Below are positions 22,306 to 32,474 of a DNA stretch of 64,000 nucleotides, one piece after another. The stretch lies in contig NZ_KB907451.1 in the NCBI RefSeq assembly GCF_000382045.1, positions 558,001 through 622,000 on the forward strand. The letters are read 5' to 3'. This DNA is from Variovorax atrisoli 110B. GTDB taxonomy: Bacteria > Pseudomonadota > Gammaproteobacteria > Burkholderiales > Burkholderiaceae_C. Numbering within the stretch: the first letter of the stretch is position 1; each line of letters begins with the position of its first letter. The notes under the pieces were generated by a model. It was not told where the DNA came from. It worked only from the letters and a program-made list of their open reading frames with translations, and ran no database searches. A program made the position numbers and the translations under genes.

Positions 22306-25300
22306 GTGACCGATCCGAAGATCAGGTACGACATCGAGGCCGGCATCAAGGGCGAGGCCGATGCGAAGCAGCTGGAGGGCACGCTGCGCTCGCTTGGTGA
22401 CACCCTGGAGGGCGAACTTGCGCAGGAGGCGACGAAAGCGGCAGATGCGCTGCAGAACCTCGGCGCCAAGCAGGAAGCCATCCAGACATTCAACGTGCTG
22501 CGGCGTACCACGCAGCAGCTCGGGCAGGAACTCGACACCGCGTCGGCGGCTGTCGATCGCCTCGGCGCAGAGCTGCCGCAGGCGGCAACCGCTACGGCCG
22601 CGTTCGCGGCGGCAGAAGCCAAGGCGCGCGCGGCCGTCGAAGGCGCCAAGGCGGATCTGGACGAACAGCGCCTGGCGCTGGTGAAACTGCGCACCGAATA
22701 CACCGGCGGTGCCCGCAGGACCGACGAATACCGTGAGGCCAACGCCCAACTCTTGGTCACGGTGCGCGAGTTGCGGGCGAACCTGGCAGAGCAGCGCGCC
22801 TCCCTTTCCGCTGCGGCTGGCGCTACCCGTGCCGCCCAGCAGGCTGAGCGCGCCCTCGCCACCGAGTACGACCGCTCCGTCGCCAGTGCGCGCAAGCTGA
22901 GCGCGGAGGTCGGCAGCAAGAATGCCGCGCTCGAAGCCTCCCGAGGCACGCTGCGCGCGCTGGGCCTGGAGACGGGCCAACTCGCGCTGGCCGAGCGCAA
23001 CCTCGAACAGGCCATTGCCCAAGTCCGTGAGCGTGTGAACGGTCTGGCGCCGGCCTTCGCGCAGCAGGCTGCTGCCGCGAACGGAGCGGCCCAGCGCCAG
23101 ATCGCCGACCAGCGCACCCTGCGCGACGGCGTGCGCTCGGTCGGCGACGAACTGCGGCGCATCCAAGCCATCGCGGCCGTTGCACTCGGCGGCAGCTTCG
23201 TGGGCGGCTTGATCAAGGACGTGGCAGAGACCGCCGACGGGTTCAAGAACCTGCAGGCTCGCATTCGCCTTGCGACGGGCGAGGGGCAGGCCTTCAACTC
23301 GGCGATGCAGGGCGTGACCGATGTTGCGTTGCGGACCAACAGCGCGCTCGACGAAACGGCAACTCTGTTCGTCCGGCTGGCCAAGGCCGGCACCGAATCC
23401 GGATTGAGCGCGAAGGCTGCACAGGATCAAGCCCTCGCGCTGACCGAGACCATCAACCAGGCGATCCAGCTCTCGGGCAGCAGCGCCGAGTCGTCGAAGG
23501 CGGCGCTGACGCAGTTGATTCAGGGCCTGCAGTCCGGCGTGCTGCGCGGAGAAGAGTTCAACTCGGTGATGGAACAGGCCCCGCGTCTGGCGCAAGCGCT
23601 CGCGCAAGGGCTCAACCTTACGACGGGCGAGCTGCGCAAGCAGGCCGAGCAGGGCGTGCTGACCAGCGCGACCGTGATTCGCGCCCTGACCAGCCAGTCG
23701 ACGGCGGTGGCTTCGGAGTTCGGCAAGCTGCCTGCGACCGTGGGGCGCTCGCTGCAGAACCTGCAGACGCAGTGGCAGCTCTACGTCGGCGCCACCGACA
23801 ACGGCATGGCGTCCAGCGCGAACCTGGCGCGGATCATCGACGGCCTCGCCAAAAACCTCGACACGCTCGTATCGACTCTGTACGCCGCCGGCAAGGCCTA
23901 CGCCGCGCTGAAGATCGGCGGCTTGGCCATCGACGCCTACAGGTGGGCGACGGCCACTCTGGGCGCCACGTCTGCCATCGCGGCCAACACGACGGCGACC
24001 ATCAACAACACGGTCGCGCATACCGCGAACGCCGCTGCGACCCGTGCCAGCGCCGCCGGGCATGCGGCTGCGGGGGCAGGGGCCGCAGCCGGTGCGGCCT
24101 CGGCAGCGCGTGCCGGGTTGGTCTGGCGCGCGACGACAAGTCTCATGGGCCCCATGGGCTTCGCGGTTGCCGCTCTCGCGCCCGAGTTCGTACGTTTCGG
24201 CGAAACCATCGGCGAGACGGCGGCGAAGGTTGCCGGTTACGGCAAGGTCATGAAGGAGGCGGAAGACCGGCTCCGCCTCCAAGAGGAGGTTCTGAAGTCC
24301 AACGCCGCCCAGCAGCGTGCGATGGCGCTGGCCGTGCAGGAGGCGCGGGACAAGCAGTTCGAGCTGACGAAGGCCGCTGTCGGCACCATCGCCAAGTTCG
24401 ACGAGATGCGCGCCAAGGGCGACAGCGCGGCGGAGGCCATCTCGAAGATCGGCCGGGACTTCGACCTGTCGACCGTGCCAGGCATCAAGGATGCGGGCGC
24501 GGTCCTCGACAAGCTGCTCGCCGACGGGAAGATCGCCGCCGGCCAGTTCCAGGACACATGGGCGCAAGCGCTCAAGGGTGAAGACCTCGGACTGTTCGAG
24601 ACGCGCGCGCGCACGGCGTTCGCAGGCGCGACGCGGGAGGCGGAGCGCATGGCGGCGGTGCTCGACCAGTCGGCCCGAGAAGCCATCCGCCGCACAGGCC
24701 TCGACTTCTCTCAGTTGTCCGACGGCGTGGGCGCAGCGTCGCGCAGCGCGATCAACGACACGCAGGCGATCATCAACTCGCTCGATCGCCTCAAGGCGCA
24801 GGGTGTCGACACCGGAACGGCACTCGCGGCCAGCCTGTCCAAGAGCATCGACACGGCAGACAGCCAGAAGGCGCTGGACGGCATCCGTGGACAGATCGAA
24901 CAGGTGCGCGCGCAGCTGGGCAACAAGGTGGCCGATGGGTTCCTGCAGCAGGCGGCGCTGAAGGCCGAGGAGCTGCGGGTGAAGTTCGAGGAACTTAAGC
25001 CCGGCATCCAGAGCGCTGGCGAGGCCATGAAGTTCTTCGGTCTCCAGACGCAAACTGCGCTGAAGACCGCGTCGACCAACTCACGCGAGGCCTACGACGC
25101 CTTGAAGAACAGCGGGCAGGCTTCTGCAGATCAGCTGCGCCAGGCATTCGAGCGAGTGGCCAAGGATGCGATCGCAGCGAACAAGGGCATCGCCCCATCC
25201 TGGCTGATCACCGAGGACGCCATCCTGCGGGCCCGCGAGGCGACGGAGAACTTCGGCCGGTCCACCACCGAGACGCTGCGCCAGGCTGGCGACAGCTGGC

Positions 25301-25794
25301 GAGCGTATGGCCAGATCGTGCGATCCGAGGGCTCGGCCACGCCTGGCGTGATCGGACCGAATCAAGAGATCAAGTCGGTTACAGGAGACACGCGCGAGCA
25401 GCGCCTCGCCGGCCAGAACGCCACCGACAACCGCCTGATGTTCGAGCTGCGGGACAAACTGCGGGCCGGCACCCTCACTGCCGAGGACGCGGGCTCATTG
25501 CGCGCGGTTATCGCTGCGCTGAAGCAGAACGCGCAGGTGAATGCCGATGCCGACAAGAAAGGCTCGTTCATCTCGCTGGAAGGCCGGCGCGACGATGCCC
25601 AGTGGCAGGCGATGGGCGCGCGCTTCGCGCAGGAACTGGCCAAGCTGGAGCGCCCGCAGAGCGCTCGCAGCACGAAGCACGAGGTACAGCTGACGGTTCC
25701 CGGCGGCGACGCTGGCAGCTTCAACATGGAGTCCGAGGCGGACGCACAGAAGCTGATTGGCCTGCTCGGTCGGGTGAAGGGGCGTTCGTCATGA
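22306..25794 (+). CDS. tape measure protein
   Basis: An 1162-residue tape measure protein starting at GTG. The first 270 residues are coiled coil (AADALQNLGAKQEAIQTF, later TRAAQQAERALATEYDRSV). A conserved tape measure domain follows at about residues 300-500 with KNLQARIRLATGEGQAFN and LRGEEFNSVMEQAPRLAQAL, then a hydrophobic Ala/Gly-rich stretch near residue 620 that may cross the host membrane, and more helix to the end. The length predicts a tail near 170 nm by the usual 1.5 angstroms per residue. No chaperone gene pair lies between tail tube and tape measure. Confidence 0.92.
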   Translation: MTDPKIRYDIEAGIKGEADAKQLEGTLRSLGDTLEGELAQEATKAADALQNLGAKQEAIQTFNVLRRTTQQLGQELDTASAAVDRLGAELPQAATATAAFAAAEAKARAAVEGAKADLDEQRLALVKLRTEYTGGARRTDEYREANAQLLVTVRELRANLAEQRASLSAAAGATRAAQQAERALATEYDRSVASARKLSAEVGSKNAALEASRGTLRALGLETGQLALAERNLEQAIAQVRERVNGLAPAFAQQAAAANGAAQRQIADQRTLRDGVRSVGDELRRIQAIAAVALGGSFVGGLIKDVAETADGFKNLQARIRLATGEGQAFNSAMQGVTDVALRTNSALDETATLFVRLAKAGTESGLSAKAAQDQALALTETINQAIQLSGSSAESSKAALTQLIQGLQSGVLRGEEFNSVMEQAPRLAQALAQGLNLTTGELRKQAEQGVLTSATVIRALTSQSTAVASEFGKLPATVGRSLQNLQTQWQLYVGATDNGMASSANLARIIDGLAKNLDTLVSTLYAAGKAYAALKIGGLAIDAYRWATATLGATSAIAANTTATINNTVAHTANAAATRASAAGHAAAGAGAAAGAASAARAGLVWRATTSLMGPMGFAVAALAPEFVRFGETIGETAAKVAGYGKVMKEAEDRLRLQEEVLKSNAAQQRAMALAVQEARDKQFELTKAAVGTIAKFDEMRAKGDSAAEAISKIGRDFDLSTVPGIKDAGAVLDKLLADGKIAAGQFQDTWAQALKGEDLGLFETRARTAFAGATREAERMAAVLDQSAREAIRRTGLDFSQLSDGVGAASRSAINDTQAIINSLDRLKAQGVDTGTALAASLSKSIDTADSQKALDGIRGQIEQVRAQLGNKVADGFLQQAALKAEELRVKFEELKPGIQSAGEAMKFFGLQTQTALKTASTNSREAYDALKNSGQASADQLRQAFERVAKDAIAANKGIAPSWLITEDAILRAREATENFGRSTTETLRQAGDSWRAYGQIVRSEGSATPGVIGPNQEIKSVTGDTREQRLAGQNATDNRLMFELRDKLRAGTLTAEDAGSLRAVIAALKQNAQVNADADKKGSFISLEGRRDDAQWQAMGARFAQELAKLERPQSARSTKHEVQLTVPGGDAGSFNMESEADAQKLIGLLGRVKGRSS

Positions 25795-26198
25795 GCATCA
25801 CCCTGCAGTACGGCACGGACCCTGTGCTTCCGCTCGACGAAGACCTGTATTGGGTCGACGAGAACCAGTACAGCCCGGTTCAGTCGTCGGTCGACGTGAG
25901 CCTCGACGGCGCACTGATCGTTCAAGAGGACGGCGATTCGACGCGGCCCGGCCGTCCCATCACCCTGCAGCCCATCGACGAGAACAGCGCCTGGATGATT
26001 CGCGCCGATGTCGACCAGCTCAACGCCTGGGCCGCCATCGCCGGAGCCGTCTTCACGCTGACCCTGCGCGGCGTCGCGCGGTCCGTGAAGTTCCGACACC
26101 ACGAGAAACCCGCCGTCGACGCCAAGCCCGTCGTGCACTACAGCGACGTGCAGCCGGGCGATTTCTACCTCGTCACCCTCAAGTTCATGGAAGTCTGA
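25791..26198 (+). CDS. distal-tail-like protein
   Basis: A 135-residue beta-rich protein (MSITLQYGTDPVLPLDEDLY) immediately after the tape measure gene and overlapping it by four bases, the usual place of small distal tail components such as lambda gpM. GDFYLVTLKFMEV closes the fold. The family is not certain, but a role in the tail tip hub is likely. Confidence 0.6.
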   Translation: MSITLQYGTDPVLPLDEDLYWVDENQYSPVQSSVDVSLDGALIVQEDGDSTRPGRPITLQPIDENSAWMIRADVDQLNAWAAIAGAVFTLTLRGVARSVKFRHHEKPAVDAKPVVHYSDVQPGDFYLVTLKFMEV

Positions 26199-26201
26199 TC
26201 A

Positions 26202-28241
26202 ATGGCCATTCTCAAAGGCGACCCGAGGCTCGTGAAGAGCCAGGTCATGGATGACGTGCCCGAAGGCGGTGGCGGGCCCACCGCGATCGAGGTGATCGAC
26301 GGCGCGAGCAACGGCATCTTCCCCGATGTGAGCGAGTCCGACCGCGCCGCCGGCCGCGTCTCCGCGCGCAAGGTGCACCTGTGGGTGCAATCGGCCGACA
26401 CCGACACCTACCTCGGCGCCAACGTCATCATCGCCGAGCCACCCAACGACCCGAACGTGTCGGTCACGATCATGACCACCAACGACACGTTCGACCTGCG
26501 CGCCGCAGCTATCTCGCGGATCGAGGCGTACCTCTCGGTGGGCGCGAACTACGCCGGCTTCCTGTTCGGGAACCACATCACCGGCATGAAGACCCTCACC
26601 ATCTTCCAGCGCACCGATGAGACGCCGCCCATCGGCGGCACGCTCGCGCTCACGAAGCGCGAGGGGTTCAGCGACCAGCTCATCCAGTACGTGCGGATCA
26701 CCGAGGCGAAGGTCACTCTGCAGACCTTCACCGACGCCTCGGGCGACTTCCAGCGCTACGTTTTGGAGCTCAAGATCAGCGACCCGCTACGTGCCGACTA
26801 CCCCGGCTTCGACGTGGTGCGCATCGACCCGACGAAGGCCCAGCTCGCCGCCGCCACCAAGGTCAGCAAGGTCATCGTGGCGGACGCCGCGAAGTACTAC
26901 AGCGTCAAGCCGCTGCAGGTCGGCGCCAACCTCGGCGACTTCAGCGTCAAGGCGCAGGACATCTTCACGCAGCTGGTGCCCAGCGCCCAGGTCGAAACGC
27001 CCATTGCAGACGCGCGCACGAATCAGCTGATGAACGGCGTGGTGTCCGGCGGCGGTGCGGTCACCATCGGCTACACCAGCGTCTTCACGACCGCGCAGAA
27101 CCTCTTCGTGGGCGGCGCGGTCAAGCCGAACACCTTCTCCATCGCCAGCGGAGGGGTCATGTTGACGGACAGCGGCGGTCGGCTCATGAACGCCGGCAGC
27201 CAGGTCGGCACCATCGACTACGAAAACGGCGTGCTGGCCCTGCTGACCAACGTGTTCGGCACCGGCTCGGCGACCTTCAGCATCACCTACCAGCCGGCGC
27301 AGGCGGTGGAGGCGGTCACGCAGACGCAGGGCTTCGAGGTCACCCCCGAGACGCGCTCCCTGTCCTACGTGCGCACCATCGAGCCGGCGCCTGTGCCTGG
27401 CACGCTGTCGATCGCCTACCAGTACAGCAGCCAGTGGTACGTGCTTCGAGACGATGGCTCGGGCGCCATTCGTGGCCCGGACACCGGCTACGGCGCCGGG
27501 CAGCTCAACTACACCACGGGCACCGTTTCCGTGACGCTGGGGACGCTGCCCGACGTGGGCAGCGAAGTCATCTACCAGTGGGTGGAGCCGAAGGCGGCGC
27601 AGGATGCGGCCGTTCTCACGCTCGACAACAACGGGCGCCTCTACTGGCCGTTCAACACCAGTGGCGTCTCCAGCATCGAGGCCGGCGCGAAGGCCATCGA
27701 GCCCGGCGGCCTCTCCATCACATGGAACGACGGCACGGCGAGGACCGTCACCGACGACGGCGCCGGAAACCTGACCGGTGACGGCACCGGCTCGGTGAAC
27801 TACGCCAAGGGTTCCTTCCGGCTCAGCCCGACGCTGTTGCCTCCGCCTGGCACCGTCATCAACGTGACCGTGTCGTCGATCACGAAGACGCCGGCCACGG
27901 CCACCGTCGCATCCGGCTCGGGCAGCTTCGGCGTGACTGGCATCACCCCGGGGTCCATCGACATCGTCGTCAACGGCCAGCTCAAGGGCGTGCGCGGCTC
28001 CGACCCGGTGGTGAACTGGGGCGAGCCGGCGAACTACCGCATCGTCGACGACGGCGCCGGCCACCTGATGGTGCTGCTCGCGGACACGCAGCTGCAAGTC
28101 GGCACCGTGAACTACGCCGCCGGCACTTTCACGCTGGCCGGCACCACCGTCATCCCTCAAGCCACGGCCGCGCTGCTCACTGCGTGGGACAACATCTTCC
28201 TCTACGAGGAAGGCTTCGTGATGGACATCGTGACCGCATAA
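26202..28241 (+). CDS. tail tip protein with repeated beta modules
   Basis: A 679-residue structural protein. The N-terminal 270 residues form one domain (NGIFPDVSESDRAAGRVS, YAGFLFGNHITGMKTLTIFQ). The rest is built of repeated beta modules each holding a DDGxG turn and a GxxNYxxG strand: VLRDDGSGAI ... QLNYTTGTVSV, TVTDDGAGNL ... SVNYAKGSFRL, RIVDDGAGHL ... TVNYAAGTFTL. Such modules suggest an extended fibre- or Ig-like assembly at the tail tip. A fragment related to its N-terminus occurs at 5270. Confidence 0.7.
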   Translation: MAILKGDPRLVKSQVMDDVPEGGGGPTAIEVIDGASNGIFPDVSESDRAAGRVSARKVHLWVQSADTDTYLGANVIIAEPPNDPNVSVTIMTTNDTFDLRAAAISRIEAYLSVGANYAGFLFGNHITGMKTLTIFQRTDETPPIGGTLALTKREGFSDQLIQYVRITEAKVTLQTFTDASGDFQRYVLELKISDPLRADYPGFDVVRIDPTKAQLAAATKVSKVIVADAAKYYSVKPLQVGANLGDFSVKAQDIFTQLVPSAQVETPIADARTNQLMNGVVSGGGAVTIGYTSVFTTAQNLFVGGAVKPNTFSIASGGVMLTDSGGRLMNAGSQVGTIDYENGVLALLTNVFGTGSATFSITYQPAQAVEAVTQTQGFEVTPETRSLSYVRTIEPAPVPGTLSIAYQYSSQWYVLRDDGSGAIRGPDTGYGAGQLNYTTGTVSVTLGTLPDVGSEVIYQWVEPKAAQDAAVLTLDNNGRLYWPFNTSGVSSIEAGAKAIEPGGLSITWNDGTARTVTDDGAGNLTGDGTGSVNYAKGSFRLSPTLLPPPGTVINVTVSSITKTPATATVASGSGSFGVTGITPGSIDIVVNGQLKGVRGSDPVVNWGEPANYRIVDDGAGHLMVLLADTQLQVGTVNYAAGTFTLAGTTVIPQATAALLTAWDNIFLYEEGFVMDIVTA

Positions 28242-28250
28242 GAGCGCCCC

Positions 28251-29891
28251 ATGGCAAACGTCACCCTCAACACCCCCCCGTCCAGCGGCGCCTACAAGCT
28301 GAAGAAGCGCGCCTACCTCGACCCGACCATCTTCAACAGTACCGTGCTGTCGCTGAGCCTGGCGGGCGTCACTTCCGCCACGGGCACCGTTGCCACGGCC
28401 ACCAGCGGGAGCCAGAGCCTGTCCGGCGACATGGACCAGCTGCACCTGCGCACGAACGTCGCGAATGCGTTCTCGCTGTCCGGCATCAGCTTCAGCGCCG
28501 GCGGCAAGAAATACGTGTCCAAGGCCAGCGGCGACCTGCAGGTCGACCTTTCGCCGGTCACGGGCATCGGCACCAGCGTGGGCACGCTGACGCCCAGCCA
28601 GGGCGAGGTAACGCTCAACGCATGGGTGCCCGGCTCATCGCCGGCCGTCAGCGACTGGCGCGGCGTCGCCAGCCCGCCGGTGAACGGCGCCTTCACGCCG
28701 TACAACACCTACGCGGTGGTCTTCCGCCTCGCCACCGCGCCAATCCGCACCGGCAGCTTCAGCGTGCTCGGCACGATGGCTGACGGCACGACCTTCAACT
28801 ACAGCGCGGACAGCGACGGCATCATCAACGCGCCGCGCGTGAAGGGGCGGATCAACTACACCACCGGCGTGGTGAAGCTGGTCGGCGTCTCTCCCACCGC
28901 GCCGGCGGGCGTCATCAAGCAGGATCTGTCCTGGCTCAACATCCCGGGCGTGGTCGACGGCTATATCGACCTGATCCGGCAGGAGACGCTGCGCTACAAC
29001 GCGGTGGCCTTCACCTACCTGCCGCTCGATGCGGACCTGCTCGGCATCGACCCGGTGCGCCTGCCCAGCGATGGCAAGGTGCCCGTGTTCCGCGAAGGCG
29101 AACTGGCGGTGGTCGGGCATACCGGCCTAACGGCGCCCGCGACGGCCATCGTCGGCACGCCGATCAGCGCCGGGCGTACGCGCCTCTCGCGGCTTCGCCT
29201 GCTGGGCAATGACGGCCACGTCATCCAGACGGGCTACACCGAAGACCTCGAAGCCGGCACCGCCACGCCGACAGACGTGACCGGGTGGTCGCAGCCCGTG
29301 CGCATGGAGCACCGGATCGAGGACTACGCGCTCATCCGCGAGGCGCAGATCGACGGCACCATCACCTTCACGCGCCCGCTCACGCACAACTACCCGTTGG
29401 GTTCGTTCGTGTCGAGCGCGCTGCGCGCAGGCGACCTGAAGGCGCGCATGTCGCTGATGTTCGACCAGGCGACGTGGAACAACGTGACGTTCTCGGATGT
29501 GCCTGTTGGCGACGCCGCGCCAGGCACGTACAACATCGGCGGCAACCCGATGGTGCTGACCAACGCCGGCGCGATCACCGAACGCTGGGCGTTGAGGTTC
29601 AAGACCACGCAGACCTTCGACATCGTCGGCGAGCACGTCGGCGTCATCGGCGAGGGCTCCATCAACACCGTCACCGCGCCAATCAACCCGGCGACCGGTG
29701 TGCCGTATTTCACGCTCGCAGTCGCGGGGTGGGGTGGCGGCTGGGGCATCGGCAACATCGTTCGCTTCAACACCATCGGCGCGATGTTCCCCTTCTGGCT
29801 CATCCGCACCGTGCAGCAAGGCCCCGAGGCGGCGGCCGACTACTCCTTCCTCACCATCGTCCGCGGTGACGTGGACAACCCCATTGCGTAA
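28251..29891 (+). CDS. tail protein
   Basis: A 546-residue beta-rich protein ten bases after the preceding tail gene. It shares that protein's beta module (DSDGIINAPRVKGRINYTTG), so the two genes probably arose by duplication or use the same building block. The end (GWGGGWGIGNIVRFNTIGAM) is glycine-rich and the middle mixed alpha/beta. It is likely a structural part of the tail tip; no family is recognised. Confidence 0.65.
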   Translation: MANVTLNTPPSSGAYKLKKRAYLDPTIFNSTVLSLSLAGVTSATGTVATATSGSQSLSGDMDQLHLRTNVANAFSLSGISFSAGGKKYVSKASGDLQVDLSPVTGIGTSVGTLTPSQGEVTLNAWVPGSSPAVSDWRGVASPPVNGAFTPYNTYAVVFRLATAPIRTGSFSVLGTMADGTTFNYSADSDGIINAPRVKGRINYTTGVVKLVGVSPTAPAGVIKQDLSWLNIPGVVDGYIDLIRQETLRYNAVAFTYLPLDADLLGIDPVRLPSDGKVPVFREGELAVVGHTGLTAPATAIVGTPISAGRTRLSRLRLLGNDGHVIQTGYTEDLEAGTATPTDVTGWSQPVRMEHRIEDYALIREAQIDGTITFTRPLTHNYPLGSFVSSALRAGDLKARMSLMFDQATWNNVTFSDVPVGDAAPGTYNIGGNPMVLTNAGAITERWALRFKTTQTFDIVGEHVGVIGEGSINTVTAPINPATGVPYFTLAVAGWGGGWGIGNIVRFNTIGAMFPFWLIRTVQQGPEAAADYSFLTIVRGDVDNPIA

Positions 29892-29900
29892 GGCCAGCAC

Positions 29901-31112
29901 ATGACCTCTCCAGTTGATACCAGCGTCAAGTATTTTTCCAGCCTGATGTCGGGGGCGCCGGCACTCAGCGGCACGGTCGGTACCTTGATTGCTCTCTTGG
30001 ATGCCTGCCTCAAGGATGGCTTCGATACGAAGACGCTGACAGCCCTCACGGTTGCTTCCGGCGTGGCAACGGCCACTTGGTCGGGCAACCACTCCGCGCA
30101 GATCGACAGCGTGGTGTCAATCGCTGGCGTCACCGGCGGTCCATCCGGATTCGCTGGACTCAACGGCGAACAGAAGGTGGTCACAAAGCCGACGGCGAGC
30201 AGCCTGACGTTTGCAACCGCACTGCCTGACGGCACCTACACCGGCACGATCACAATGAAGATGGCCCCGCTAGGCTTTGCCAAGCCCTTTAGCGGCACCA
30301 ATCTCGCTGGCTACCAGTCCAGTGACCCGGCCAGCACGAAGATGATCCTGCGCGTGGATGACACGGGGACGACGGTTGCGCGTGTTGTCGGATGTGAGTC
30401 GATGACGGATATCAACACCTACGCCGGTCTTTTCCCCTCGGCGTTGCAGATCTCCGGCGGTGGGTACTGGGCCAAGAGCAACAACGCGAACAGCACTGCA
30501 GTGCAGTGGATGCTGATCGGAGACTCGCGAGCGTTCTACCTGCACGTCTGCGGTGGGTACTCTTCGAGTTCATCGTTTACGCACGGCTTCACCAAATTTT
30601 TCGGCGACACGACGGCGTTCAAGCCCGGTGGCGATGGGTATGCATGTGCGCTCGGGTATTCCACGACATCGACGGCATCATCGCAGACGGACGGTCAGCC
30701 GGAGGCCAACACCAATGCGCAGCAGGCGTTTCCGCGTGCACCGTCGGGCTTAGGAACTTCGCAACTGCATATTTGCGCAGCATACACAGGGGCTACGACA
30801 GCGTATTCGGGCATCGACACCTTCTTTGGTGCTCTGCCCAACCCAATAGACGGATCGTTGCGGCTATCAAAACGATATTTTGCGACTGGCACTAGCGTAG
30901 CCCCGCGCGGCGAGGCCCCTGGCCTCTATTCGACACCCCATTCGCTGGCTTTCGACAGTTTCAAATTCAACGACCGCGTTGCAGGCAGCGGGCCCCTCGT
31001 GGGGAAGAACTTCCTCGTGGTGAACCCAAGCAACACGAACACCACCAGCGTGCCCAACACGAGCAACACTGGCGCGACGTTCTTCGACATTACGGGCCCT
31101 TGGCCCCGCTAA
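29901..31112 (+). CDS. tail protein, probable host-contact module
   Basis: A 403-residue Ser/Thr/Gly-rich protein with beta-prone sequence (TLTALTVASGVATATWSG) and a second half resembling a surface-displayed domain (WMLIGDSRAFYLHVCGG). The DNA has clearly lower GC and more relaxed codon use than the genes before it, which points to exchange of host-range genes. It is followed after four bases by a receptor-binding-like gene. No family is recognised. Confidence 0.6.
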   Translation: MTSPVDTSVKYFSSLMSGAPALSGTVGTLIALLDACLKDGFDTKTLTALTVASGVATATWSGNHSAQIDSVVSIAGVTGGPSGFAGLNGEQKVVTKPTASSLTFATALPDGTYTGTITMKMAPLGFAKPFSGTNLAGYQSSDPASTKMILRVDDTGTTVARVVGCESMTDINTYAGLFPSALQISGGGYWAKSNNANSTAVQWMLIGDSRAFYLHVCGGYSSSSSFTHGFTKFFGDTTAFKPGGDGYACALGYSTTSTASSQTDGQPEANTNAQQAFPRAPSGLGTSQLHICAAYTGATTAYSGIDTFFGALPNPIDGSLRLSKRYFATGTSVAPRGEAPGLYSTPHSLAFDSFKFNDRVAGSGPLVGKNFLVVNPSNTNTTSVPNTSNTGATFFDITGPWPR

Positions 31113-31115
31113 GCG

Positions 31116-32474
31116 ATGGCGGCACATCGATACTGGCGAGCGCTTGGGCTAGAGAGTTACGGCTCTGTGCTTGAACTCACAGAGTTTCAATTGATATCCG
31201 CGGGGGTTCGCGTTGACGCTTCAGCCACGTTGACATCGAACTCGGCGCCGATGACTGGCTCTCTCGCAAACCTAAAAGACGACAGCCTATCGACAGGCGC
31301 CGCATGGTCGAGCGCGAGCGGACTCGTTCTGTCGTGGGACTTCGGAGTTGGTGGTTCGGCGGACGTAGATGATATTCGCCTCGGCTCGGCCGCTGATCCT
31401 ACGAAGTTCCTGTTGTCCGGCAAACTTCAGTATTCCGACGACGCGGCTACATGGGTGGACGCGTGGACACCATTCGCTGGCGTTGCCTGGCCGGGTGTGC
31501 GGGCAAAGACATCGTCCGAGGCAATAGGTGCTTGGAATCGTGGATTCAAGAACGATGTTGACCTGAGTTCAGGCGGCACCATTGCCACCTTGAAGTCCGG
31601 CAGTGGTCTCTCGCCGCGTGTTCTCACGCCCGCGCGATCGGCAGGTGTTCTGCAGATCGAATTCGAGTGGATCAACGTGTCTCTGTCAGGGGTGACGGCA
31701 ATCCTCGGTGTCACGGGGCCAGCGAACCTAAGCAGTCCGACTACACCGATCGGAAACTCGACGGACTCATGGGGCTACACGAACTCGGGGCAAAAACGCA
31801 CGGGTTCGGGTAGTGTTGCCTACGGCGCGTCTTACACGCTGGCGGATGTCATCGGCATGGTCGTTGATTTCTCGGCGGGCTCGATCACCTTCTACAAGAA
31901 TGGTGTGAGTCAGGGTGTCGCGTATTCCGGGTTGTCGTTCACCGAACTATACGCAGGGGCGCAGCTATTCAATTTCGGATCAAACTGGCAAGTACGGGCG
32001 CGCACCAAGGGGTTCACCTTTCCAGTTGCCGGGGCGACACCGTGGGAGCAGCGAGACTCGGCTATCGCGCAGACAGTGGTGCGAGGCAGTACACGCACCA
32101 CGAACGTCGGGATTGTCCCTTCTGCCTTGACGGTTCCGATGCCGTTCAGGATGCGCATAGACCCTGTGGCGCAGACACGAGGTGACTACCTGACGGGTGT
32201 GCTCGGGCGAGGCATCGGTCGTGTCAAGGGCACCACCAAGGACAAGGGCACGCCGAACGTGCCGGTGTCTGAGCGCGTGCGCCTGTACCGCGAGCAGGAC
32301 GGCTTGCTTATCCGCGAGATGTGGAGCGCGCCGGGCACTGGCGCCTATTCGTTCGACTATGTCGACGAGTACCAGACCTACACCGTCATCTCCTACGACC
32401 ACGACAAGAATTTTCGCGCCGTGGTTGCCGATGGGTTGACGCTCGCCAACGGCGGCGTGGAGCTGATCGCATGA
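31116..32474 (+). CDS. tail tip / receptor-binding protein with SPRY-like domain
   Basis: A 452-residue multi-domain protein. The N-terminus (HRYWRALGLESYGSVLELTE) resembles discoidin-like carbohydrate-binding modules. Residues 180-290 resemble a SPRY/B30.2 fold (SWGYTNSGQKRTGSGSVAYG, DVIGMVVDFSAGSITFYKNG). The C-terminus (KDKGTPNVPVSERVRLYRE, then YSFDYVDEYQTYTVISYD) resembles a carboxypeptidase-regulatory-like beta sandwich. The first two thirds of the gene have lower GC than the end, a mosaic pattern typical of host-range proteins. It probably binds the cell surface. Confidence 0.7.
   Translation: MAAHRYWRALGLESYGSVLELTEFQLISAGVRVDASATLTSNSAPMTGSLANLKDDSLSTGAAWSSASGLVLSWDFGVGGSADVDDIRLGSAADPTKFLLSGKLQYSDDAATWVDAWTPFAGVAWPGVRAKTSSEAIGAWNRGFKNDVDLSSGGTIATLKSGSGLSPRVLTPARSAGVLQIEFEWINVSLSGVTAILGVTGPANLSSPTTPIGNSTDSWGYTNSGQKRTGSGSVAYGASYTLADVIGMVVDFSAGSITFYKNGVSQGVAYSGLSFTELYAGAQLFNFGSNWQVRARTKGFTFPVAGATPWEQRDSAIAQTVVRGSTRTTNVGIVPSALTVPMPFRMRIDPVAQTRGDYLTGVLGRGIGRVKGTTKDKGTPNVPVSERVRLYREQDGLLIREMWSAPGTGAYSFDYVDEYQTYTVISYDHDKNFRAVVADGLTLANGGVELIA

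Noticed and set aside
22279..25053. Long minus-strand frame opposite the tape measure gene
   Set aside because: Leucine- and arginine-rich shadow of the coiled-coil tape measure protein; no start site or domain supports it.
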